64,000 bases of DNA. It comes from Apiosordaria backusii (taxonomy: Eukaryota; Ascomycota; Sordariomycetes; Sordariales; Lasiosphaeriaceae). Positions within the stretch are counted from its first letter, which is position 1; every line of letters begins with the position of its first letter. Of the stretch, positions 56,268-64,000 are shown one piece after another. The position numbers were made by a program, and so were the translations under genes. The stretch is from assembly GCA_030549205.1 (NCBI GenBank), contig JAUKTV010000010.1, forward strand, positions 310,001 to 374,000, written 5' to 3'. The notes below the pieces were generated by a model. It saw only the letters and a list, made by a program, of their open reading frames with translations, ran no database searches and was not told the origin of the DNA.

Positions 56268-59200
56268 ATGTCAACTTCAAGTCGCAAGCGTGTTGTCCAC
56301 CAACTGCTGGGCATCTCAACGACAGATCCTCTTGGCATTGGTATCACCTGGCGCAACACACTGAGCGTTTCTGAGCTGCTCTCTCTTGTCGGTCTGCAAG
56401 ATGCCCTGTTACCAAGCATCTTCCCGCCCGCTGGGTATGTCAGGTTGATTGCCGAGGCGTCTCTCGTATTCTCCGGATCGAGGGTCCTGCGGAGATTCGA
56501 ACTTGACGACGTTTGTGTACATCAGGATATCACTCTGACACGAGAAGACGACAAGATTACCATTGAAGTCGAATTCCAGTCTACCGGCAGCCATGAGAGA
56601 CACGGAGACAGAACAGACTTCGTCAACTTTCGAATCAGAAGCAAATTTGCCGGCGGGACAAACACCAAAAGGCTCAACGTCTCGGGTTGCCTGCGTTTGA
56701 GAAGCTCAGCTCCACAGGACAACCCCGAACAAATGACAGAGGACTCGAAGACTCCTGCGAAAACAGCAGAATTACACGAAGTTGCCGTCAAAACAACACG
56801 CGAGCCCAGAATCATCAAGGTGCTTCCGACATCTTTCGGCCAATCTGGATTCTGGTTCATGTCCCAGCTTGTAGCGGACCCTACCTTTTTCAACAATACT
56901 ATCCCGTATTTGATCACAACCAAAACCAAGCTTGATGTCGAAGCCCTTGCACGAATCGTTGATGAGATGGCCATACAACACGAAGGGCTCCGTACCGCGT
57001 TCATCACCGACCCCGAGACTCACCAACCCATGCAAGCGGTCTTGGAAAAATCTCCACTGCGTTTAGAAATCAAGAGGATTGCGTCTCCGGACCAGGTTCG
57101 CACAGAAATCGACATCTTGAACAGACACGTGTACGATATCACACGTGGCCAGTCCCTTCGACTTCTGCTCCTTGTCGAGTCTCCAACCCGCCATCACCTC
57201 TTAGTTGGTTACCATCACATCAATATTGATGCGACGAGCATCATGGCCCTGACTGATCATCTCAGACTGGCCTATGGAGGACAAGCTTTGCAGCCCCCGG
57301 TCCAGCAAAACGAGTTTTTCAAACGACAGCACGAGCGGCTGCAGACAGGGCAGCATGCGAAGGACATCTTATTCTGGAAGACCGAGTTTCAAGATCTCCC
57401 AGAGGTCTTGCCGATCCTGCCCCTCTCGCCGAACACCGCGCTTCGGTCTTCTCGACCAGCCACAAGAACGACTTACCGCCATACGCGAGCAGAAAGACGG
57501 CTGAGACCTGGGATTACGGCCAAACTGTTCCAGCTACGAAAGCAAGGGCACATCCGGTCCTCGTTCGCTCTGTATCTCACCGTCTTTCAGATCCTCCTCG
57601 GTCGACTGGCCCAAACAGATGATCTATGTATTGGAGTGGCCAGTGCAAACAGGCAGAACGATCCAGAATTCTCGGGCAGCATTGGCATCTTCCTGAATAC
57701 ATTCGCTCTGAGACTACGCTCGGATCTCTCCAAGTCTTTTCTTGACCTACTTCAAGAGAACAAGATCAAAGTTTCTGCTGGGTTGAGGCACTCAAGCGTT
57801 CCGTTTGATGTCGTCCTGGACGAGGTCGGAGCTATCCGCCATCCCTCTCACAGTCCTCTGTTTCAGGCTTTCGTCAACTACGTCCGCGTCGCAGAGGACA
57901 GACCCTTTGGAACTGATGGCACGATTACGAACGGCGATCATGAGATGGGGGAGACCATGTACGACATCATGTTGGGTGTGGTCGACCCACCCGTTGGCGA
58001 CCCATGGATTGCGATTATGGTTCAGAAAGAGCTTTACAGCCAGGAAGAGGCCCAGATTCTACTCGATTGTTTCATGAATCTGATGGAAGCTTTCACCGAC
58101 GACATCCATCTTTCAGCACGGGCGCCACAGATGTTTAATCAAGATGCTGTTCAAGGCGCCATTTCTCTTGGACAGGGAGTCAGCCTGGACATGGACTTCG
58201 GATCCCTGATCAGTCAACTGGACGGCATCTCGATTGAACATGCCCAAGAGAGCGCACTGAGAGACACCGATGGCGCTGCACTGTCTTATGCAGACATGAT
58301 GACCAAATCCGTCAAAATAGCACACGCGCTTTCTGGGTCATCGTCTGTGGCCCCTGGATCAAGAATCGGTGTTCTCCAAGAGCCGACTGTGGATTGGGTT
58401 TGTTCCATGCTCGGCATCTGGCGATTTGGCGGGAGCTACGTGCCTCTCGAAGTTACACAAGGTGTTGGACGCCTCAAGACCATCGTCAGCCATGCCGACC
58501 TAACCGCCGTTTTGATTCACGATGCCACCAGTACGCTTTGCAAGGAGATATTCGCCGATACAGCAGTAGCCAACAGCCTTGTGATCATCGATATCACTAA
58601 CATCGAGCAAATTTCTGGGACAATGCCAGACTTCTACCGCCCAAAGCCTTCCGATGAGGCCATTGTTTTATACACGAGCGGATCCACTGGTGTGCCAAAA
58701 GGCATGTCTCTTCCCCATCGAATGGTCACCAACACCATCAACGGGTTCCTCCACAGCTTTCCGATGAAGCCTCAGAATGTCCTTCAGCAAATCGCTCTGA
58801 GCTTTGATCTGTCTTGGTGGTTGACCCTGGTTGGGCTTGCCACCGGCGGCTCAGTGTTCGTCGCTGGCAAAGATGCTCGGAGAGATCCCTCGGCGTTAAC
58901 CGCCCTCATCGTCTCCCAGAACATCACACTCACGTCCGCGGTTCCTTCCGAAGCCGTGTCATGGCTCCAGTACGGAGTAGGCGTCGACCAACTGCGCCAG
59001 TCATCATGGGAATACCACATATCCGGCGGCGAGGCGATCGGAAGCAACTTGTTGGAGCTGCTGAGGGACTTGCAAAAGCCAGACCTGCGCTTCTTCAATG
59101 CATTTGGCCCAGCCGAGACCATCGTCTCGCATGCCTACGAAGTACCGTATCAGGACCCCAATCTTCCACCAGTGATACCAATTGGAAAGGCCATGCCTAA

Positions 59201-61625
59201 TTACAGCGTGTACATCATGGATCAAGACAATCACCCGCTTCCCGCTGGTGTCCCAGGCCAGATCGTCATCGGAGGGGCGGGCGTCGCTTCTGGGTACATC
59301 AAACAACCCGAACTGACCGCTGCTCGCTTCCCGCCTGACCCCCTTGCCAATCCTCGGGCTATCTCCAATGGGTGGACGCACGCACATTTGAGCGGAGACC
59401 GCGGTTACATGCGCGAGGATGGTGTTTTTGTTGCCCTGGGCAGAATGAACGGTGACACTCAGGTCAAGCTAAGAGGTCAGCGGTTTGAGCTGCGAGAGGT
59501 CGAGGCGGCCATGGTGGCTGCTGGCAAGGGTGATATCTTGGAGGCTGTTTGTCATGTTCGCCATCGTGGGGATGATGACAAAGATGCTGCCAGTGCTTTT
59601 CTCGTCGCCCATGTTGTGCTTTCATTAGAGGCACAGAGACGATATGGAGGCATCACTGGGCCAGCTGTGGACAAAAGACTGAGAGATGTTGCCGCTGACC
59701 TCACAACACTGCCGCAGTACATGCGGCCTTCGGTGGTTGTGTCATTGGCGTCTATTCCACTCAGTCATCATGGCAAAGTGGACAGGAAGTTCCTTTCTAA
59801 GGCGCCTCTTGATTGGAAAGAGCCTACACCAAGCCCACCTGTTCAGAAGGTGTCAACCAAATCAGAAATGCTGAAGACTGCCACGCAAGTTCCGAGGAGC
59901 GGAGGTATAGCGGTGTCTCCATTCCTGCCCGAAATGGAAGAGATATGGAGAAAAGTACTGGGTGATGTTGTTGCCGGCCAGCGACTGGACCCAAACTCGG
60001 ATTTCTTCCTTGTTGGCGGGAACTCACTGCTACTCATCAAGATGAAGAGTGAGATCAAGGAGCGCACTGGTCATGATATCCCGCTGTTGACTCTCTTTCA
60101 AGGTAGCACCCTCGGCAAGATGGCGGCCGCCGTTCCTTTGCCCGCACTGGCTGTTACTACTTATCAAGTTCTACAAAAGGCAAAGCTTGAACAAAAAAGT
60201 GGCACACAAGATAACATGAAGAAAATCTGGCTGTCAGTCGTCGGTGATATCGTCGACCCAAGTACCATGGGGCCCGAATGTGACTTCTTCTCGGTCGGTG
60301 GAAACTCGCTGCTGCTGATAGGCATACAGAGGGAAGTCAACAAGGCCTTTGGTGTCCTTCTTCCACTCCCAAAGCTTTTTGAGGCGAACACTTTGGGGAA
60401 AATGTCAGCCCTACTAGACGGCACTCTGGCCGCCGCCGCCAACACCACAGGCACCCTCACCGCCGGGGCTATCAACTGGCAGGACGAGGCCGCCTTCAAA
60501 GAGCGTGCCCCCGCCATGACAAGGGTCCCCAACCATCTTCCCTCTGTCGATGTAACCGATATCACAATCATCCTAACCGGCGCCACAGGCTTTCTAGGCG
60601 GGGCCCTCCTCCGCCAACTCCTCCCCCACCCCCTCGTCAAAAACATCCACTGCATCACCGTTCGCAACGCCTCCAAGTTCCCCCCCTGGGTAACCAACTC
60701 TCCCAAGATAACCATCCACCCCGGCGACCTCAGCGACCCCAACCTAGACCTCTCCCCCTCCACCACCCAACAAATCTTCTCCCCTACAAGCCCAACCAAC
60801 AAACTAGTAGTCATCCACAACGGAGCCGACATCAACTTCCTCCGTCCCTATCCCCTCCTCCGCGCCGCCAATCTCCTCTCAACCAAGACCCTCGTCTATC
60901 TCACCCTGAAGTTCTCCAACCCTGCCAGCCCATCCCCAACGTTTCACTTCATCTCCACGGCTGGCATAGCCCAACTCGGAACAGCCGACCTCTACGAAGA
61001 ACCCCTTTCCTTACCGCAACCACCCGACTTGACAAGCGCGACGGGGTACGTCCTCTCCAAGTACGTCTCGGAGCAGTACCTCGCCAATGCCCGCGCGGCA
61101 ACAGGTCTGCAGGTCACAATCCACCGACCGAGTTTTATACTTGGTGACGGCGCCCCAGAGCTGGCTATCATGCACAACATTTTGTTGTATGCCGAGAAGC
61201 TGCGCGCTGTGCCCAAAATGCCAGCTGTATCATCCGCAGGGCGGTGGTTGCAATTTGTCGGTGTCGATCAAGTAGCGAGGGATGTGTGCGCTGATGTTTT
61301 GGCGTCTAGTACTGAAGTTGTTGGCAATGAGGAGGAGGTGCAATACAGGAATCATTGCGGGGAGGAAGAGGATTGGGTGAGGCTGGATCAGCTGGGGAGC
61401 TATCTAACCAAGAAACATGGCGGCAAGGTGAGGTTTGAAGAGATGGATGCTGGGAGGTGGCTGGCGCTCGCGGAAAAGGCGGGAATGCCAGGGGAGGTTG
61501 GGGGTTATCTGCGTGATTTGATGGGGGGAGGTGGGAAGGATACCAATAAACTGTTGGGTTTTCCGAGGGTTTTGAAGGGGACGAGGGAGATGAGAGGGCC
61601 GTGGAGGAGGAGGGGGAAGTTGTAG
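56268..61625 (+). CDS. NRPS-like enzyme: half DH remnant-C-A-T-T-R
   Basis: Intronless 1785-aa multidomain enzyme. Residues about 10-145 resemble the N-terminal hotdog half of a PKS dehydratase (HQLLGI, TWRNTLSV, FPPAGYVRLIAEAS, FELDDVCVHQDITL), but no His lies between WRN and PPAGY, where the catalytic one belongs. The condensation domain follows (HHINIDATS, about residue 315). Adenylation has YTSGSTGVPKG (about 800), NAFGPAETIVSHAY and HHGKVDRK with the catalytic Lys; LSFDLSWW keeps the Asp usual for amino-acid substrates. Two carrier domains both carry GGNSLLLI (Ser about 1251 and 1346). A thioester reductase ends it (GATGFLGG about 1437; GYVLSK about 1592), implying release as aldehyde or alcohol. 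Confidence 0.93.
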   Translation: MSTSSRKRVVHQLLGISTTDPLGIGITWRNTLSVSELLSLVGLQDALLPSIFPPAGYVRLIAEASLVFSGSRVLRRFELDDVCVHQDITLTREDDKITIEVEFQSTGSHERHGDRTDFVNFRIRSKFAGGTNTKRLNVSGCLRLRSSAPQDNPEQMTEDSKTPAKTAELHEVAVKTTREPRIIKVLPTSFGQSGFWFMSQLVADPTFFNNTIPYLITTKTKLDVEALARIVDEMAIQHEGLRTAFITDPETHQPMQAVLEKSPLRLEIKRIASPDQVRTEIDILNRHVYDITRGQSLRLLLLVESPTRHHLLVGYHHINIDATSIMALTDHLRLAYGGQALQPPVQQNEFFKRQHERLQTGQHAKDILFWKTEFQDLPEVLPILPLSPNTALRSSRPATRTTYRHTRAERRLRPGITAKLFQLRKQGHIRSSFALYLTVFQILLGRLAQTDDLCIGVASANRQNDPEFSGSIGIFLNTFALRLRSDLSKSFLDLLQENKIKVSAGLRHSSVPFDVVLDEVGAIRHPSHSPLFQAFVNYVRVAEDRPFGTDGTITNGDHEMGETMYDIMLGVVDPPVGDPWIAIMVQKELYSQEEAQILLDCFMNLMEAFTDDIHLSARAPQMFNQDAVQGAISLGQGVSLDMDFGSLISQLDGISIEHAQESALRDTDGAALSYADMMTKSVKIAHALSGSSSVAPGSRIGVLQEPTVDWVCSMLGIWRFGGSYVPLEVTQGVGRLKTIVSHADLTAVLIHDATSTLCKEIFADTAVANSLVIIDITNIEQISGTMPDFYRPKPSDEAIVLYTSGSTGVPKGMSLPHRMVTNTINGFLHSFPMKPQNVLQQIALSFDLSWWLTLVGLATGGSVFVAGKDARRDPSALTALIVSQNITLTSAVPSEAVSWLQYGVGVDQLRQSSWEYHISGGEAIGSNLLELLRDLQKPDLRFFNAFGPAETIVSHAYEVPYQDPNLPPVIPIGKAMPNYSVYIMDQDNHPLPAGVPGQIVIGGAGVASGYIKQPELTAARFPPDPLANPRAISNGWTHAHLSGDRGYMREDGVFVALGRMNGDTQVKLRGQRFELREVEAAMVAAGKGDILEAVCHVRHRGDDDKDAASAFLVAHVVLSLEAQRRYGGITGPAVDKRLRDVAADLTTLPQYMRPSVVVSLASIPLSHHGKVDRKFLSKAPLDWKEPTPSPPVQKVSTKSEMLKTATQVPRSGGIAVSPFLPEMEEIWRKVLGDVVAGQRLDPNSDFFLVGGNSLLLIKMKSEIKERTGHDIPLLTLFQGSTLGKMAAAVPLPALAVTTYQVLQKAKLEQKSGTQDNMKKIWLSVVGDIVDPSTMGPECDFFSVGGNSLLLIGIQREVNKAFGVLLPLPKLFEANTLGKMSALLDGTLAAAANTTGTLTAGAINWQDEAAFKERAPAMTRVPNHLPSVDVTDITIILTGATGFLGGALLRQLLPHPLVKNIHCITVRNASKFPPWVTNSPKITIHPGDLSDPNLDLSPSTTQQIFSPTSPTNKLVVIHNGADINFLRPYPLLRAANLLSTKTLVYLTLKFSNPASPSPTFHFISTAGIAQLGTADLYEEPLSLPQPPDLTSATGYVLSKYVSEQYLANARAATGLQVTIHRPSFILGDGAPELAIMHNILLYAEKLRAVPKMPAVSSAGRWLQFVGVDQVARDVCADVLASSTEVVGNEEEVQYRNHCGEEEDWVRLDQLGSYLTKKHGGKVRFEEMDAGRWLALAEKAGMPGEVGGYLRDLMGGGGKDTNKLLGFPRVLKGTREMRGPWRRRGKL

Positions 61626-61831
61626 GTTTCATGTAGTCTTGAGCATTACACGTATTCCCAGAGCTACGTACCTATATCCATGTTGTTTTACTCCCTCAAC
61701 CTTCTCTCCACCCCCCCGTACATTATCAAAATAATGAAAATACGAGGATATTTAACAAGAATATATTGGAATAAGAGGTCCAGCGACTCTGGAAAGAATA
61801 AAGAATGAACAAGACAAAATAAAGCAAGAAA

Positions 61832-62913
61832 TCAGTCCTTCTTGGCAGCCTGCTTTATCACAATCGCAGTGTGACCAACGGGGTCACTCCCACTCGCCCT
61901 CAAGCTCTTCTCTTCAGTCTGCTCCCCGCTCTTCAAGTAGCAGTTCCCCCTCGCTTGCTTCCTGGCTGACTCATTCTTGTCTGTCCATTTCGGTACAAAG
62001 TTGACGGCAGAGCACGTAACATTCACCCGGTTCTTGTCCGAGACATCAGCGAAGACATAGGGCAAAGCCTGGGACCAGCTTGCACACGCCTCCAGACACG
62101 TCTCAAAGTCGGGCGTGTGCATGGCGTAGATGGGATCCGAGATGGTCTTTTGGTTGCAGTATCGTCTGAAGGTAACCTTGCCGTATACTGTATTGTCATC
62201 AGCATCATGGCCTCAAGGAAGTGGAGGGAACTAAACTTACACTTGGTGGTATAATCTGTCCCTGTAATCTTCTCGCCCTTGGCATTGCACCCATTTGACA
62301 CGTCCCCCACCAAAAAAGCAGATGTGGAAGGCGGGCTACCGGATCCTGAGGAGCCTGTTCCCGTAGCAGCGGGGGCAATCACCGTGACTGTCGCTGTTTC
62401 CTTTTCTGCTGCTGCGGCCCCACCACTTCCCTCCGACGATGGACTTGAATCAACACCAGCAGACTGAAGCTGAGCATTCATGCTTGCTATCTGGACGTCC
62501 TTGTCACCCGCTCTTTTGGCCATGAGTCCCGTTGCTGCTGCTAGTGCCACCACCGCCACCGCGAGGATGCCGACCAAGACCGAGAGGATAGTGACTTTTC
62601 TGTTTGGGCCTGCAGATGGTGTTGATGATGACTCGGGATGGGAAGATTGGATGGCCGCGACGGTTGTTGCTGCTCCGTCATAATTGGACTTTGGTTCTTG
62701 AACGTACGCTGGTGGAGAGTACGCCGACGCTCCGGCTCCAGTGGACGTGTCTTGTGATGGAGGGTAGTAGTGAGTTCCGGCTGTGGTGGTTGCTTGTTTT
62801 TGCGTCTGATCGTGAGCGACAACTTCCGGCGCCTGATTCGAATAGTCGGCTACCTCGGGGAGGACCGAGTACTGAGCTGGCATTTGACCATATTGATGCT
62901 GAGGATTGGCCAT
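61832..62913 (-). CDS. Single-pass membrane protein with Cys-containing C-terminal domain
   Basis: Exons 62241-62913 and 61832-62187 (donor T|GTAAGT, acceptor ACAG|TA) give about 342 aa. The start is the ATG of MANPQHQYGQM; the frame extends upstream only through TTG. The N-terminal about 110 residues are Gln/Pro/Tyr/Ser-rich (cytosolic). A transmembrane helix follows, VTILSVLVGILAVAVVALAA. Next come a Ser/Gly/Ala-rich stalk and a C-terminal region with five Cys (NGCNAKG, RRYCNQ, FETCLEAC, TCSAVNF, GNCYLK). The last resembles the PAN/apple-like modules of many ascomycete cell-surface proteins. A surface sensor or wall-binding role is inferred. It is convergent with the NRPS-like gene, 206 bp away. 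Confidence 0.82.
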
Positions 62914-63660
62914 CGTCCCTGTTCTCCTCCCTCTTGTGAGGTCAGATGTCCGCCGTTCGAGATGTCCACGCTGTGTGTTATTGTTGCTGTCGAAAAACAA
63001 AGGTTGAAGAGAAGACGATCTTCAGCTCAGGGGCACCCTTTTGTTTTAAAGTGTTCCATTCACAACGGAGAAGGTGGTGGGGCGAGCGGATTCTGTCCAT
63101 TGATAGGGAATAGCGTCATGTTGCTGAAGGTCGCCAAGGATTACTGTGCCCTTCGCCTGAGTGCTTGGCTTCCGGTTTCCAGATCTTGATCCTTGTCTGA
63201 TCGACATTTGATCCGTTATGGAGGGGCCATAGGGCTCTGGAAATTTTGGTAATGGGAGAGCTACGCGTCGGGTCTAGGAAAATACTCATGCTTGGCTTTG
63301 TGAGACCCTCTTCGCTTTGAGGTGAGCCTCTTGTTCAATCCTCAGATATCAGACCACATTGGTGTCATCGAAATTGCTTTGCATCCAGCTCAAAGTGCTT
63401 AGGAAATGATTTGTTGAGCCAAGGGTAACACCTGCCCCAAAGGGCACAGGGCTCGGACTTTACCTTCGGCCAAGACGGCGGGTTGACGCAAGATCCGAAG
63501 TGACACCAACGGGTTGAGGCTTAGTGTGTCGCTTGGTTATCATGAAGAGGCACGGCCGAGCAAGACTTGCAGATAGGTATATATCAGGGCCGATGTGTAA
63601 CAGATGTTGGGTTGGGTTGGATGGATTGAAACATGATATGCTAAGGACTGGGCAAGGTAG
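62914..63660. other. Intergenic, no gene recognised
   Basis: About 750 bp: promoter of the minus-strand membrane protein at its left side and 3' region of the next minus-strand gene at its right side. Confidence 0.45.
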
Positions 63661-64000
63661 CTACCACAACCTAAATGGCGACAACCTCCTTGCAGCATTC
63701 GTGCTAACTGTTACAATACCAGTTGATGTTACCGTGCCCGTTGGCCCTGCCCCTTCTCCTGTCTCGGTAATGGTTTGGGTGTTGCTTTCATCACCTGTTC
63801 ACATGTTGAGTCAGCAAGCATTTATCACGACTGAACAGCGCAACTCTGTAGTGAAATTTTCGCACCCGTGGTAGTGCTCTCACCAGAACTGATCGAGTCA
63901 TGATGCGTCACCGGAATCGTGCTCTCTCCGCCGTCCGTTATCGACGGCAGCGGTATCAGTGGTCCAGACTCACATTGATCTGCCTGGGCAGTCACCACCT
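63661..64000 (-). CDS. 3' end of a Ser/Thr-rich protein (5' part beyond window)
   Basis: Two exons on the minus strand, 63884-64000 and 63661-63794, join through G|GTGAGA...ACAG|GT and stay open. The joined part reads ESGPLIPLPSITDGGEST, then GDESNTQTITETGEG and TGTVTSTGIVTVSTNAA, ending RRLSPFRLW. The Ser/Thr/Gly-rich composition is that of a secreted or wall protein stalk. No catalytic domain is visible in this fragment, and there is no clear GPI-type hydrophobic tail. Confidence 0.5.

Overview
The window is nuclear DNA from a filamentous ascomycete. Genes are interrupted by short introns (about 50-75 nt, mostly GT-AG), secreted proteins carry fungal-type leaders, and the gene types (highly reducing polyketide synthase, mannitol-1-phosphate 5-dehydrogenase, con-13-like protein, tyrosinase, NRPS-like enzyme) fit Pezizomycotina, probably Sordariomycetes. 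That lineage call is inference from gene content only. About 24 protein-coding loci are supported, two of them cut by the window edges. No rRNA, tRNA or intact transposon was recognised.

Positions 1-14.3 kb hold part of a polyketide biosynthetic cluster. A highly reducing PKS (KS-AT-DH-cMT, running off the left edge before its remaining domains) is divergent from an O-methyltransferase. A short-chain dehydrogenase, a cytochrome P450 and a secreted FAD-linked (BBE-like) oxidase follow. The intergenic regions of these five genes share an 8-bp palindrome, TCGGCCGA, and the P450/oxidase divergent region also has a 13-bp tandem array of a related site. Together these look like binding sites of a cluster regulator. 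No regulator or transporter gene is visible inside the window. The cluster is bordered by a decayed GIY-YIG/zinc-finger gene (14.5-15.6 kb), a membrane-anchored metzincin, a small ricin-B-like lectin gene with uncertain exon joins, and a 7-kb stretch without recognisable genes (19.6-26.8 kb).

The middle (26.8-39.4 kb) is mostly housekeeping: mannitol-1-phosphate dehydrogenase, the COPI beta-prime subunit (first intron of GC-AG type), a Sec14/CRAL-TRIO protein, an MDP-1 type HAD phosphatase and a histidine phosphatase. A secreted con-13-like metallopeptidase follows. At 40.4-44.4 kb a polytopic membrane protein is divergent from an FAD oxidoreductase and a membrane-anchored SAM methyltransferase, a trio that recalls bacterial lipid-methylation neighbourhoods.

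The right part (44.6-64 kb) has a 12-cysteine secreted peptide, an extradiol-type dioxygenase, a secreted HET-C/VWA7-like protein, a BTB protein, a tyrosinase, a 1785-residue intronless NRPS-like enzyme, a single-pass membrane protein and the 3' end of a Ser/Thr-rich protein. The NRPS-like enzyme is the most unusual object. It starts with what reads as the first half of a PKS dehydratase fold without its catalytic histidine, fused directly to C-A-T-T-R domains, as if derived from a PKS-NRPS that lost most of its PKS half.
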